Assembly: GCF_002222595.2 (NCBI RefSeq)
Contig: NZ_CP022413.2
Location: 17,501-81,500, forward strand
Source of the DNA: Blautia hansenii DSM 20583
GTDB taxonomy: Bacteria > Bacillota > Clostridia > Lachnospirales > Lachnospiraceae
Direction of reading: 5' to 3'
DNA: 64,000 bases
A program made the position numbers and the translations under genes. Under the pieces are notes generated by a model. That model saw only the letters and a program-made list of their open reading frames with translations. It searched no databases and was not told the DNA's origin. Positions 19,024 to 28,583 of this stretch are shown here, piece after piece (position 1 is the first letter of the stretch; each line of letters opens with the position of its first letter).

Positions 19024-19856
19024 TGAAACGTAGACAGGGAAGAGTTGGAAATGCAGTATGTCATGTTTATTTACTTATTCTGACGAGTATTGCAGTATTT
19101 CCTCTTTTATGGATTTTGATTTCATCAGTTAAGGGTAAAGGTGAGTTGACAGGAAATCCTACAGGTTTTCTTCCAAAAACAGTGACTCTAGATTACTTTG
19201 AACATGTTATCAATGATTTGGGATTTATAACTAATATTAAAAATAGTATTATTATTTCTCTGATTACAACAGTTATTGCAATTACAATTGCATCTATGGC
19301 AGCGTATGGAATTGTAAGATTTTTTCCTAAATTCGGGGCAGTTATGTCTAGATTTTTAGTGACAACATATATATTTCCTCCGATTTTGCTCGCAATTCCG
19401 TATTCAATTGTTATGGCAAAATTGGGATTGACGAACACAAGAGTAGGTTTAATTATCGTTTATTTATCATTTAGTATTCCGTATGCGGTATGGTTATTAG
19501 TAGGGTTCTTTAAGAGCGTTCCTATTGGAATTGAGGAAGCAGCTCGTATAGATGGGGCAAATAAGATTATGGTATTCGGAAAAGTTGTCCTTCCCTTGGT
19601 TGCACCAGGTATTGTTGCAACAGCTATTTATACATTTATTAATGCATGGAATGAATTTTTGTATTCTTTGATTTTGATTAACGACACAGAAAAAATGACA
19701 GTTGCCGTGGCTCTTCGTTCTTTAGATGGAGCAGAAATCCTTGATTGGGGAGACATGATGGCAGCGTCAGCATTAGTAGTAATACCTTCTATTATTTTCT
19801 TCTGCTTAATTCAAAATAAAATTGCAGGTGGATTATCAGAAGGTGCAGTGAAATAA
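19023..19856 (+). CDS. ABC transporter permease, sialic acid uptake (second subunit)
   Basis: A 277-residue, six-helix permease of the MalG/UgpE type. The coupling helix motif is EEAARIDGANKIMVFGKVVLP, and the C-terminus is the usual GGLSEGAVK. It is translationally coupled to the first permease and forms the heterodimeric channel with it. The oxidoreductase gene follows after 29 bases. Confidence 0.88.
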   Translation: MKRRQGRVGNAVCHVYLLILTSIAVFPLLWILISSVKGKGELTGNPTGFLPKTVTLDYFEHVINDLGFITNIKNSIIISLITTVIAITIASMAAYGIVRFFPKFGAVMSRFLVTTYIFPPILLAIPYSIVMAKLGLTNTRVGLIIVYLSFSIPYAVWLLVGFFKSVPIGIEEAARIDGANKIMVFGKVVLPLVAPGIVATAIYTFINAWNEFLYSLILINDTEKMTVAVALRSLDGAEILDWGDMMAASALVVIPSIIFFCLIQNKIAGGLSEGAVK

Positions 19857-19885
19857 AAAACATAACGTGAAAGGAGATTTTTATT

Positions 19886-20995
19886 ATGGTAGTAAAATAT
19901 GGAGTAGTAGGTGTAGGTTATTTTGGAGCGGAGCTGGCAAGAATTTTAAAGAGATTGGACGATGCAGAAGTAACAGTTGTATATGATCCGGATAATGGTC
20001 AGAAAATTGCTAATGAGCTTGGCTGTGATGCAGCAGCTTCGTTAGATGAACTGGTAGCGAGAGAAGATGTAGATACTGTTGTAGTTGCTACACCAAATTA
20101 TTTACATAAAGAGCCAGTTATTAAGGCTGCACAGCACGGGAAAAATGTATTCTGTGAGAAACCAATTGCTCTTAGTTATGAAGATTGTGATGAAATGGTT
20201 AGAGCTTGTGACGAAAATAGAGTAACTTTTATGGCAGGACATATTATGAACTTTTTCCATGGAGTACAGAGAGCAAAAGAGTTGATTAATGAAGGTGTAA
20301 TCGGAAAAGTTTTATATTGTCATTCAGCAAGAAATGGCTGGGAAGATGTACAGCCATCTGTATCATGGAAAAAAATTAGAGAAAAATCAGGTGGACATTT
20401 ATATCACCACATTCATGAATTGGACTGTGTACAGTTTATTATGGGTGGTATGCCGGAGGCTGTTACTATGACAGGCGGTAATGTGGCTCATGTAGGTGAA
20501 AATTTTGGTGACGAAGATGATATGCTGTTTATTAATGCAGAGTTTTCTGATAATCGTTTCGCAGTAATGGAATGGGGGTCTGCTTTCCACTGGCCAGAAC
20601 ATTATTTGTTAATTCAAGGAACAAAGGGCGCAATTAAACTGGATATGTTTGATGCTGGATGTACTTTAAAGGTTGATGGAAAGGAAGAACATTTCTTACT
20701 TCATGAGACGAAAGAGGAAGATGATAATAGAACAAGCATTTATCATGGAACAGAGATGGATGGTGCAATTCAATATGGAAATCCAGACAAAATACCTCCA
20801 TTATGGTTACAAGGAGTCATGAACAAAGAGATGAGATATCTTAATGAATTGATGCACGGAATGGAACCTTCTGATGAATTTAGACCACTGTTGACAGGAG
20901 AAGCAGCGAGAGCAGCTATTGCGACAGCTGATGCTTGTACAAAGTCAAGATTCGAAAACAGGAAAGTAGCATTAAGCGAAATTATAGGAAAATAA
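19886..20995 (+). CDS. Gfo/Idh/MocA oxidoreductase, likely 2,7-anhydro-Neu5Ac converting (NanOx type)
   Basis: A 369-residue NAD-dependent oxidoreductase. The Rossmann motif is VGVGYFGAELARIL, the family motif FCEKPIALSYEDC, and the C-terminal domain contains GGHLYHHIHELDCVQF. In R. gnavus the oxidoreductase in this position converts 2,7-anhydro-Neu5Ac to Neu5Ac through a redox cycle. The same position between permeases and sialidase supports that role here. The assignment rests on family and context, not on shown activity. AAAGGAG precedes the ATG. Confidence 0.8.
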   Translation: MVVKYGVVGVGYFGAELARILKRLDDAEVTVVYDPDNGQKIANELGCDAAASLDELVAREDVDTVVVATPNYLHKEPVIKAAQHGKNVFCEKPIALSYEDCDEMVRACDENRVTFMAGHIMNFFHGVQRAKELINEGVIGKVLYCHSARNGWEDVQPSVSWKKIREKSGGHLYHHIHELDCVQFIMGGMPEAVTMTGGNVAHVGENFGDEDDMLFINAEFSDNRFAVMEWGSAFHWPEHYLLIQGTKGAIKLDMFDAGCTLKVDGKEEHFLLHETKEEDDNRTSIYHGTEMDGAIQYGNPDKIPPLWLQGVMNKEMRYLNELMHGMEPSDEFRPLLTGEAARAAIATADACTKSRFENRKVALSEIIGK

Positions 20996-21010
20996 AAATA
21001 TAAGGCAGGA

Positions 21011-21052
21011 GGAGAGGACATTTCATAGTAAAAGTTGAAGTTCTCTCCTTTT
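21011..21052 (+). promoter_or_regulatory. hairpin with short T run before the sialidase gene
   Basis: GGAGAGGAC pairs with GTTCTCTCC (one G-T pair), followed by TTTT. It may act as a partial terminator or a processing point that lowers downstream expression. Confidence 0.5.
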
Positions 21053-21080
21053 AAATTTCAAAATAATGGAAGGTTTTGTA

Positions 21081-23258
21081 ATGAAAAAACGGAATAAAAA
21101 AATTATGGCGGTTTTTATGGCATTAACGCTTACTTCAACAATTGTACCAGCATATTCTTACAATGTATGGGCAGGAGAGAAAGAAAATAATGCAAATATT
21201 TCTGTAATTCCACAGGGACTTATATTGGAAAAGGAGAATATTGATATTGAAGAGGGAAATACCTATGACTTAACGAATGAGACAGGTGGTGATATGATAC
21301 AGTCATTAGAAGAAGGAACAATTATAGTTTCATTTACATCTACAGGGACGCAAGCTTATCAAAGTCTTATTAGTGCAGGAAATTCTACAAAGGGAAATCG
21401 AAACCGATATTTTCATCTATATATTACAGATACAGGTGCTTTAGGAATGGAATTACGAAACACGGATGAGGTGTTTAAATATACATTAAGTCGACCGGCT
21501 GCATTGAGAGGTTCCTATAAAGGTGAAATAGCAGAAAATACAGTAGCTTTTAAAGCTGATAAAGAGAAGAAGGAGTACAAAATTTTTGCTAATGGAGAAT
21601 TACTTGCTACATTAAAACAGGAAGACTTTAAGTTTATTAAAGATATAAGTGGAGTAAATAACGTTCAGCTTGGAGGAACAATAAGAGATGGAGCAGTAGG
21701 CTATCCATTTGAGGGAACTATAAAGAATGTAAAAGTATATAGTAATCCATTGAGTGACGAAGAGCTACTAGAAAGTACAGGAAAGACTACTTATGGAAAA
21801 AATATTTTTTATGCAGGAGATGAGACCAGCTCTAATTATTTTAGAATTCCTACATTGCTAACTTTAAGTAGCGGAACAGTAGTTGCTACTGCAGATGCCA
21901 GATATGGAGGAACACATGATGCAAAAAGTAATATTGATATAGCTTTTGCAAAAAGTAAAGACAGTGGAGAGACGTGGAGCACTCCAACACTTCCTTTAGT
22001 ATTTGATGATTATGCAGCTCAGGCGATAGACTGGCCAAGAGATTCTGTAGGAAAAAATGTACAAATTAATGGAAGTGCCTCTTTTATTGATTCAGTAACA
22101 GTAGAAGATAGTACTACTGGCAGATTATTCTTGTTTGCAGATGCTATGCCTGCTGGAATAGGATTTTCTAATACAGCTGCCGGTTCTGGATTTAAAACAG
22201 TGGATGGAGAGAAATATGTAAAACTTCATTGGCACAAAGATCCAGCTAATACATACAATTATACCATTCGAGAAGATGGTATAATCTATGACGATAGGAC
22301 AGGAATGCCTACAGAGTACTCGGTAGATGGTGATTATGATTTGCTGAAAAATGGCGAATATTTAACTCAGAAACAGTATGATGTTCATTTTGAAGGAACA
22401 AAACTGATTGAAGAAAAAAATGATGTAGACGTTAATATGAATATCTTCTATAAAGATTCTTATTTTAAAGTTTTGCCAACAAATTTTATTGTAATGAAAT
22501 ATAGTGATAATGAAGGTGAAACATGGTCAGATATGCAAATTCTTGGAAGGTTTAAAGAGGATAATCAGAGAGTCCCATTATATGGACCAGGAGTAGGAAC
22601 GCAGATTAAAAATGGTGAGCATGCAGGAAGAATTATATTAACAATGTATAATAGTATATCAGCAGAATTTGGATTCCTGTATAGTGATGATCATGCAGCT
22701 AATTGGAACTATGTTACAACAGATTTGGGCGGAAGTGGAACTTTTGCAGAAGCACAAATTGTAGAATTACCGGATGGTACACTTCAAACTTATATGCGTA
22801 CAAGTGTAGGGAAAATAGGTGTTATAACAAGCATTGATGGGGGTACAACATGGACAGAGCAGGAATTTGTTCCTGGCATGACAGCAGCATCTTATGGTAC
22901 ACAGCTTTCCGTAATTAGCACAAGTCAGCTTGTAGATGGAAAACCAGCAATTTTATTATCAGAGCCAGCTGCCACAAATGGTAGACGTGGAGGAAAGATA
23001 TGGGTTGGTCTTGTAAATGATACAGGGGCAGAAGGATATGATAAATATGACATAGAATGGAAATATTGCTATTCAATTGATAATGATAAATATGGATTTG
23101 CATATTCTTGTATGTCAGAATTGCCGGACGGAAATATTGGAATTTATTATGAAAAATATGATTCATGGTCAAGAGACGAGCTTCATTTAAAAAATATTAT
23201 GAAGTTTGAGAAATATAGTCTGGATGAATTAACAGGCAATAGTTGGCTAATTAAGTGA
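21081..23258 (+). CDS. nanH: secreted GH33 sialidase, probable intramolecular trans-sialidase
   Basis: A 725-residue secreted enzyme. A signal peptide (residues 1-33) is followed by a CBM40-type sialic-acid-binding domain (about 45-225) and a GH33 catalytic domain with an insertion. Visible are the FRIP arginine motif (NYFRIPTLL, R255), the acid/base aspartate in RYGGTHDA (D280), Asp-boxes (SKDSGETWS, SDNEGETWS, SIDGGTTWT), the nucleophile tyrosine in YGFAYSC (Y675), and a tryptophan in EKYDSWSRDE (W696). From memory these fit D282, Y677 and W698 of R. gnavus NanH with a constant two-residue offset. W698 is tied to 2,7-anhydro-Neu5Ac release. ATG 21081 follows GGAAGG. Confidence 0.9.
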   Translation: MKKRNKKIMAVFMALTLTSTIVPAYSYNVWAGEKENNANISVIPQGLILEKENIDIEEGNTYDLTNETGGDMIQSLEEGTIIVSFTSTGTQAYQSLISAGNSTKGNRNRYFHLYITDTGALGMELRNTDEVFKYTLSRPAALRGSYKGEIAENTVAFKADKEKKEYKIFANGELLATLKQEDFKFIKDISGVNNVQLGGTIRDGAVGYPFEGTIKNVKVYSNPLSDEELLESTGKTTYGKNIFYAGDETSSNYFRIPTLLTLSSGTVVATADARYGGTHDAKSNIDIAFAKSKDSGETWSTPTLPLVFDDYAAQAIDWPRDSVGKNVQINGSASFIDSVTVEDSTTGRLFLFADAMPAGIGFSNTAAGSGFKTVDGEKYVKLHWHKDPANTYNYTIREDGIIYDDRTGMPTEYSVDGDYDLLKNGEYLTQKQYDVHFEGTKLIEEKNDVDVNMNIFYKDSYFKVLPTNFIVMKYSDNEGETWSDMQILGRFKEDNQRVPLYGPGVGTQIKNGEHAGRIILTMYNSISAEFGFLYSDDHAANWNYVTTDLGGSGTFAEAQIVELPDGTLQTYMRTSVGKIGVITSIDGGTTWTEQEFVPGMTAASYGTQLSVISTSQLVDGKPAILLSEPAATNGRRGGKIWVGLVNDTGAEGYDKYDIEWKYCYSIDNDKYGFAYSCMSELPDGNIGIYYEKYDSWSRDELHLKNIMKFEKYSLDELTGNSWLIK

Positions 23259-23287
23259 AATATGTAAGTGTGACAGGAGAGACAAAA

Positions 23288-23743
23288 ATGATATACGACG
23301 AAATAAAAAACATATCACGTTATCGTGGAATTTCTTCTAATCTGGACACCGCCATTGATTTTCTGGAAAAAACAGATTTAAAGAGTCTTCCACTGGGAAA
23401 AACAGAAATTCTGGATGATAAAGTATTTGCCAATGTTATGGAGGTACAGGCAAAAGATGAGGAAGAATTAAGTTTTGAAATTCATAAAAAATATATGGAT
23501 ATTCAGATTGACGTTGAAGGTACAGAACTAATTCTTATCGGTCTTGGTGAATTTACGGAAAAAGAACCGTTTTCAGAAGAAAGAGATTTCGGAAGCTGTA
23601 CAGCAGAAAAAAGTGCGCGGATGATTATGGGACCGGGAAGATTTATTGTATGTATGGCACAAGAACCTCATCTTCCCAGTGCAGCGGCAGGTGATGATCG
23701 CAGATTAAAAAAATGTGTGATTAAAGTAGCAGTGGAAGATTGA
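23288..23743 (+). CDS. YhcH/YjgK/YiaL (NanQ-type) family protein
   Basis: A 151-residue cupin-like protein of the YhcH family, the usual length. Family members in nan operons are thought to act on sialic acid anomers or derivatives. Typical residues are in [20 protein letters not shown] and the C-terminal MAQEPHLPS. The start is ATG 23288 behind AGGAGAG; the GTG at 23255 overlaps the sialidase stop and has no site. It sits between sialidase and nanE. Confidence 0.85.
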   Translation: MIYDEIKNISRYRGISSNLDTAIDFLEKTDLKSLPLGKTEILDDKVFANVMEVQAKDEEELSFEIHKKYMDIQIDVEGTELILIGLGEFTEKEPFSEERDFGSCTAEKSARMIMGPGRFIVCMAQEPHLPSAAAGDDRRLKKCVIKVAVED

Positions 23744-23774
23744 GTCAAAATTGAGTACTGAAAAGGAGAAAATT

Positions 23775-24473
23775 ATGAAACAAAAGTTGGAGCAGCTTAA
23801 AGGACATTTAATTGTATCTTGCCAGGCATTACCTCATGAACCGCTGCATTCCTCTTTTATTATGGGAAGAATGGCAAAAGCAGCAGAAGAAGGAGGAGCA
23901 AAAGGAATTCGCGCCAATACGAAAGAAGATATTCTGGAAATTAAAAAGAATGTAGACCTTCCGGTAATTGGAATTGTGAAACGTGATTATGATGACAGTA
24001 AAGTTTATATTACACCTACTATGAAAGAAGTAGACGAACTGATGGAAGTGAAACCGGAAATTATCGCTGTTGATGCTACCATTGAATTAAGACCGGGTGG
24101 ATTGACATTAGATGAATTTTATCATGATATTCGCAAAAAATATCCGGATCAATTATTGATGGCAGACTGTTCTACTGTGGAAGAAGCGTTGCATGCGGAT
24201 GAGCTCGGATTTGATTTTATCGGAACAACTCTTGTAGGTTATACAGAGCATAGTAAGGAAGATAAAATTGAAGAGAATGATTTTGAGATTATTCGTACAA
24301 TTTTAAAAAATGTAAAACATTGTGTAATTGCGGAGGGAAATATCAATACCCCTGAAAAAGCAAGGCATGTAGTAGAATTGGGCTGTTATAGCGTTGTAGT
24401 TGGTTCTATTATTACCCGTCCCCAATTAATTACAAAGTCTTTTACAGAAGAAATGAAAAAAGCAGAAATTTAA
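23775..24473 (+). CDS. nanE: N-acetylmannosamine-6-phosphate 2-epimerase
   Basis: A 232-residue TIM-barrel epimerase that turns ManNAc-6-P into GlcNAc-6-P, which NagA then deacetylates. Motifs: [48 protein letters not shown] and the phosphate site [11 protein letters not shown] with [10 protein letters not shown]. The start is ATG 23775 after AAAAGGAG rather than TTG 23751. Confidence 0.95.
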   Translation: MKQKLEQLKGHLIVSCQALPHEPLHSSFIMGRMAKAAEEGGAKGIRANTKEDILEIKKNVDLPVIGIVKRDYDDSKVYITPTMKEVDELMEVKPEIIAVDATIELRPGGLTLDEFYHDIRKKYPDQLLMADCSTVEEALHADELGFDFIGTTLVGYTEHSKEDKIEENDFEIIRTILKNVKHCVIAEGNINTPEKARHVVELGCYSVVVGSIITRPQLITKSFTEEMKKAEI

Positions 24474-24499
24474 AGTGAAATTTTAAGGAGGAAAATAAA

Positions 24500-25426
24500 A
24501 TGGCAAATTTAGAAAAATATAAAGGAATTATTCCGGCATTTTATGCTTGTTATGACGAAGAAGGTAATGTAAGTCCTGAAAGAGTTCGTGCATTGACACA
24601 GCATTTTATTGACAAAGGTGTAAAGGGAGTTTATGTAAACGGTTCTTCAGGAGAATGTATTTATCAGGGTGTAGAAGAACGTAAAATTATTATTGAAAAT
24701 GTAATGGCAGTTGCAAAAGGGAAACTGACAGTTATCAATCATGTTGCATGTAACAATACAAAGGACAGCGTAGAATTGGCAAAACATTCTGAAAGTGTAG
24801 GTGTTGATGCTATTGCTTCCATTCCTCCAATTTATTTCCGTTTGCCGGAGTATTCAATTGCGGCATACTGGAATGCAATCAGCGAAGCAGCGCCAAATAC
24901 AGATTTTATTATTTATAATATTCCTCAGTTAGCAGGAACGGCTCTTACTATGAGTTTGTTTGCTGAAATGATGAAAAATCCTAGGATAGTGGCTGTAAAA
25001 AATTCTTCTATGCCTACACAGGATATTCAGATGTTTAAGGCAACGGGAAAAGAGGCAAAAGGAGAGTTTGTAGTATTTAACGGACCGGATGAACAGTTTG
25101 TAGCAGGACGAGCTATTGGAGCAGATGGAGGTATTGGAGGAACTTATGGTGTAATGCCTGAGTTATTCTTGAAATTAAATGATATGATTGCAGCAGGTGA
25201 ATGCGAAAAGGCAACAGAACTCCAGTATGATATTAATGAGATTATTTACAAGATGTGTTCCAGTCATGCAAATATGTATGCAGTTGCAAAAGAAATTCTT
25301 CGTATTAATGAAAATCTGGACTTGGGCGGCGTTCGTCTTCCTTTGGAGAATTTACAGGAAGCAGATAAAATGATTGCAAAAGAGGCAGCAGATATGGTAA
25401 ATGCTGTTAAAGAAAAATATCTGTAG
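24500..25426 (+). CDS. nanA: N-acetylneuraminate lyase
   Basis: A 308-residue aldolase of the DapA/NanA family that splits Neu5Ac into ManNAc and pyruvate. The Schiff-base lysine is K167 in RIVAVKNSS, the catalytic tyrosine Y139 in IIYNIPQLAG, and the carboxylate-binding motif NGSSGECIYQG. Context with nanE and nanK favours NanA over dihydrodipicolinate synthase. AAGGAGG precedes the ATG. Confidence 0.94.
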   Translation: MANLEKYKGIIPAFYACYDEEGNVSPERVRALTQHFIDKGVKGVYVNGSSGECIYQGVEERKIIIENVMAVAKGKLTVINHVACNNTKDSVELAKHSESVGVDAIASIPPIYFRLPEYSIAAYWNAISEAAPNTDFIIYNIPQLAGTALTMSLFAEMMKNPRIVAVKNSSMPTQDIQMFKATGKEAKGEFVVFNGPDEQFVAGRAIGADGGIGGTYGVMPELFLKLNDMIAAGECEKATELQYDINEIIYKMCSSHANMYAVAKEILRINENLDLGGVRLPLENLQEADKMIAKEAADMVNAVKEKYL

Positions 25427-25463
25427 AAGATATAGATAATAGGGAAGAAAAGGAGCTGGCATT

Positions 25464-26348
25464 ATGAAGACATATATATGTATTGATATTGGCGGGACTT
25501 CCATAAAATACGGTATAATTAAAGAAGACGGGATTTTTCTTGTTACCGGAGAAATGCCTACAGAAGCCATGAAATACGGTGGTCCGGGAATTATGAGAAA
25601 AGCGGAAGCGATTGTGGAGAAATTTTTACAGGAATATGAACCGGAAGGGATTTGTGTGTCAACAGCAGGCATGGTAGACTGTGAAAATGGTAAAATTACT
25701 TATGCAGCTCCGTTAATTCCTGATTATACAGGAACAGAAATTAAGAAAATTTTGGAAGAACGATTTCATTTACCGTGTGAAGTGGAAAATGACGTAAATT
25801 GTGCAGGATTAGCAGAAAATTTTAATGGAGCTTCAAAGGGAAGTAAAATCAGTGTTTGCTTAACCATAGGAACGGGAATAGGCGGTGCAATTCTTATAGA
25901 CGGAAAGGTGTTTCACGGATTTTCCGGAAGCGGATGTGAAGTAGGGTATATGCACCTTCCGGGCGGAGAGTTTCAGGATATGGGCGCCAGCAGTATTCTT
26001 GTAAAAAAGACAGCAGAATATAAAAGTATATCACCGGAAAGTATTGACGGAAAATATGTGTTTGAACATGCAAAGAAGGGTGATATGGATTGTGTTCGTG
26101 CCATTGAGGAAATGTGTGACGTGCTGGGGATGGGAATTGCCAACATTTGCTATGTAGTAAATCCCGAAGTCGTGGTATTGGGTGGAGGGATTATGGCTCA
26201 AAAAGAATATTTGAAAGACAGGATAAGGATAAGTCTGGATAAATATCTTTTGCCTTCTGTAGCTAGATATACCTGTCTGGAATTTGCTAAAAATAAAAAT
26301 CAAGCAGGAATGCTGGGAGCATTTTGTCATTTTAAAGAAAGACATTAA
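25464..26348 (+). CDS. nanK: ROK-family N-acetylmannosamine kinase
   Basis: A 294-residue ROK kinase that phosphorylates ManNAc at C6. The ATP motif is CIDIGGTSIKYGII, the catalytic region VENDVNCAGLAE, and a second phosphate motif LTIGTGIGGAI. The zinc-site consensus CxCGxxGC is absent after EVGYMHLPGG, as in a subset of ROK kinases. It is the last gene of the nan operon. Confidence 0.9.
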   Translation: MKTYICIDIGGTSIKYGIIKEDGIFLVTGEMPTEAMKYGGPGIMRKAEAIVEKFLQEYEPEGICVSTAGMVDCENGKITYAAPLIPDYTGTEIKKILEERFHLPCEVENDVNCAGLAENFNGASKGSKISVCLTIGTGIGGAILIDGKVFHGFSGSGCEVGYMHLPGGEFQDMGASSILVKKTAEYKSISPESIDGKYVFEHAKKGDMDCVRAIEEMCDVLGMGIANICYVVNPEVVVLGGGIMAQKEYLKDRIRISLDKYLLPSVARYTCLEFAKNKNQAGMLGAFCHFKERH

Positions 26349-26354
26349 CAAAAA

Positions 26355-26385
26355 AGGGCAGCCGTTGAATTTCAACGACTGCCTC
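26355..26385. terminator. bidirectional terminator between nanK and rubrerythrin 1
   Basis: GGCAGCCGTTGAA pairs with TTCAACGACTGCC around a short loop. The T run is strong on the minus strand (CTTTTTTGT) and weak on the plus strand. Confidence 0.85.
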
Positions 26386-26413
26386 TTGCTATGCGGAGGA
26401 TTTACATTATAGA

Positions 26414-26956
26414 TTAACCAAAGTATCTCTTTAAGAGACCTTCAAAAGCTTTACCGTGACGAGCTTCGTCTCTAGCCATTTCATGAACTGTGTCATGGAT
26501 AGCGTCAAGGTTAGCAGCTTTAGCACGTTTTGCTAAGTCAAATTTACCGGCAGTAGCGCCGTTTTCAGCTTCAACACGCATTTCCAGGTTTTTCTTTGTG
26601 CTGTCAGTAACAACTTCACCTAATAATTCAGCGAATTTAGCAGCGTGTTCAGCTTCTTCCCAAGCAGCTTTTTCCCAGTATAAACCGATTTCAGGATATC
26701 CTTCTCTGTGAGCAACTCTAGCCATAGCTAAGTACATACCAACTTCAGAACATTCACCTTCGAAGTTTGCTCTTAAATCAGCTAAGATGTCTTCGCTAAC
26801 GCCCTGAGCAACACCTACAACGTGTTCAGCAGCCCAGCTTCTTTCTTCAGACTGTTCTACAAATTTTTCAGCGCCTACGCCACAAACTGGACATTTTTCA
26901 GGAGCTGCATCGCCTTCATGAACATAACCACATACACTACATACAAATTTTTTCAT
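26414..26956 (-). CDS. rubrerythrin with N-terminal rubredoxin domain, copy 1
   Basis: A 180-residue reverse-type rubrerythrin: the rubredoxin domain comes first ([13 protein letters not shown] with KCPVCGVG, Cys 6, 9, 22, 25) and the four-helix diiron domain follows ([45 protein letters not shown]). Such proteins reduce hydrogen peroxide or oxygen in anaerobes. It differs from copy 2 (27,688-28,230) at only four residues. A PerR-type operator lies between its promoter and start. Confidence 0.95.
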   Translation of the reverse strand: MKKFVCSVCGYVHEGDAAPEKCPVCGVGAEKFVEQSEERSWAAEHVVGVAQGVSEDILADLRANFEGECSEVGMYLAMARVAHREGYPEIGLYWEKAAWEEAEHAAKFAELLGEVVTDSTKKNLEMRVEAENGATAGKFDLAKRAKAANLDAIHDTVHEMARDEARHGKAFEGLLKRYFG

Positions 26957-27030
26957 AATAATAATCTCCTTTTCATTTAAATAATTTTTGCTATGAAATC
27001 TGGCATTGCCAGGTTTTTTTAAAGTAATAA

Positions 27031-27078
27031 CAGTAATGATTACTATTTTAATTTAACATACTTGACTATATTTGTCAA
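27031..27078 (-). promoter_or_regulatory. rubrerythrin 1 promoter with PerR-box-like operator
   Basis: On the minus strand TTGACA (27073-27078), 17 bases, TAAATT (27050-27055), then the inverted repeat AGTAATnATTACT at about 27031-27047. The -35 overlaps the last bases of the perR gene. Confidence 0.65.
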
Positions 27079-27482
27079 CTACTTTTTAATAATTCTTTTT
27101 CATTTAAACAGTCATTGCATAATCCATAAAAAGTAGTAGTCTGGTCCGTTATTCTTCCATCAATATTAGCAGCAACTTTCTTTACCATACAGTCGAACTC
27201 ATTGTTTTCCACATCCTGTATACAATGGCAATGTGTGCAGATAAAATGACTGTGCGGTTTCGTATTGCAGTCAAAGCGGTCAGGGCTGTTTCCGGTAGAA
27301 ATCTTTGCAATTTCACCGAGCTCCACTAAAAGTGACAGATTACGATATACAGTTCCCAGACTGATATTTGGAAATTCACGTTTAATTTCAGCATACACTT
27401 GGTCTGCAGTAGGGTGTTCCTTACATTTTTGAACATATTCCCGAATACATTCTCTTTGTCGGCTGTATTTCAAAGTAGCCAT
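27075..27482 (-). CDS. perR: Fur-family peroxide regulator, PerR type
   Basis: A 135-residue Fur-family repressor. A winged helix (ISLGTVYRNLSLLVELGEI) is followed by the regulatory metal region RFDCNTKPHSHFICTHCHC, with the Asp and His pattern of PerR, and structural zinc pairs CTHC and CNDC. PerR senses peroxide by iron-driven histidine oxidation. It sits between two rubrerythrin copies whose control regions carry the same operator. The start is at 27482 behind AAAGGAG; an upstream in-frame codon is less likely. Confidence 0.88.
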   Translation of the reverse strand: MATLKYSRQRECIREYVQKCKEHPTADQVYAEIKREFPNISLGTVYRNLSLLVELGEIAKISTGNSPDRFDCNTKPHSHFICTHCHCIQDVENNEFDCMVKKVAANIDGRITDQTTTFYGLCNDCLNEKELLKSS

Positions 27483-27521
27483 ATATTCTCCTTTCTGCCA
27501 GAAAAACAACTGACGAATTAA

Positions 27522-27574
27522 ATAATAGTAATTGTTATTGATATTATACTATCATATTGGATTAAAATAGTCAA
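27522..27574 (-). promoter_or_regulatory. perR promoter and operator
   Basis: On the minus strand TTGACT (27569-27574), 17 bases, TAGTAT (27546-27551), then the operator-like AATATCAATAACAATTACTA at about 27522-27545. It resembles the rubrerythrin operators, suggesting autoregulation. Confidence 0.5.
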
Positions 27575-27602
27575 GTATAAAAAAGAAATTTATGAAAAAT
27601 AG

Positions 27603-27661
27603 AAAAAGGCTGCTGAATTAAGTCTTTTTCTAAAAAGAATATGCTTAATCCAACAACCTTT
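27603..27661 (-). terminator. terminator of rubrerythrin 2
   Basis: On the minus strand AGGTTGTTGGATTAAG pairs with CTTAATTCAGCAGCCT, followed by TTTTT. Confidence 0.85.
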
Positions 27662-27687
27662 TGTCAGCGGAGGATTTATATTATAGA

Positions 27688-28230
27688 TTAACCGAAGTAT
27701 CTCTTTAAGAGACCTTCGAAAGATTTACCGTGACGAGCTTCGTCTCTGGCCATTTCATGAACTGTGTCATGGATAGCGTCAAGGTTAGCAGCTTTAGCAC
27801 GTTTTGCTAAGTCAAATTTACCGGCAGTAGCGCCGTTTTCAGCTTCAACACGCATTTCCAGGTTTTTCTTTGTGCTGTCAGTAACAACTTCACCTAATAA
27901 TTCAGCGAATTTAGCAGCGTGTTCAGCTTCTTCCCAAGCAGCTTTTTCCCAGTATAAACCGATTTCAGGATATCCTTCTCTGTGAGCAACTCTAGCCATA
28001 GCTAAGTACATACCAACTTCGGAACATTCACCTTCGAAGTTTGCTCTTAAATCAGCGGCAATATCTTCGCTAACGCCTTTTGCAACGCCTACAACATGTT
28101 CAGCAGCCCAGCTTTTTTCTTCAGACTGTTCTACAAATTTTTCAGCGCCAACGCCGCAAACCGGACATTTTTCAGGAGCTGCATCGCCTTCATGAACATA
28201 ACCACATACACTACATACAAATTTTTTCAT
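27688..28230 (-). CDS. rubrerythrin with N-terminal rubredoxin domain, copy 2
   Basis: A 180-residue near-duplicate of copy 1, with four amino acid differences (for example K for R in the EEKSW segment, K for Q in VAKGV). The DNA identity continues through the ribosome site and the first ~40 bases upstream, then falls off at the promoter. This points to a recent duplication or ongoing gene conversion. It has its own promoter and terminator, so both copies can be expressed separately. Confidence 0.95.
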   Translation of the reverse strand: MKKFVCSVCGYVHEGDAAPEKCPVCGVGAEKFVEQSEEKSWAAEHVVGVAKGVSEDIAADLRANFEGECSEVGMYLAMARVAHREGYPEIGLYWEKAAWEEAEHAAKFAELLGEVVTDSTKKNLEMRVEAENGATAGKFDLAKRAKAANLDAIHDTVHEMARDEARHGKSFEGLLKRYFG

Positions 28231-28299
28231 AATAATAATCTCCTTTTCATTTAAATAATTTTACTATGAAATCTGGTAAAACCAGTGTTAAAACAATAA

Positions 28300-28347
28300 T
28301 AATAATGATTACTGTTTTAATATAATATACTTAACCAAAAAAGTCAA
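28300..28347 (-). promoter_or_regulatory. rubrerythrin 2 promoter with PerR-box-like operator
   Basis: On the minus strand TTGACT (28342-28347), 17 bases, TATATT (28319-28324), then an imperfect operator ACAGTAATCATTATTATT near 28300-28318. Confidence 0.6.
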
Positions 28348-28583
28348 GTATATTTTTGAAATTGTTTTTTATGATGATGCCAGAATTAAAAGTTCTTTTC
28401 ATAGTATTAGCAAAAATAAAAAAGTTAATCTTTTCCTTGATTTTTAAAAAAATAAGGTGTAGTATAATAAATATCAATAAGTAGTATTGAAAACTATTTA
28501 TAAAGATAAATAAAACCATAAAAGAGCATTCGAAAGAAAAAAGTATCATATACTATCTTTATAAAAGCAAAGGAGTGACTGAC

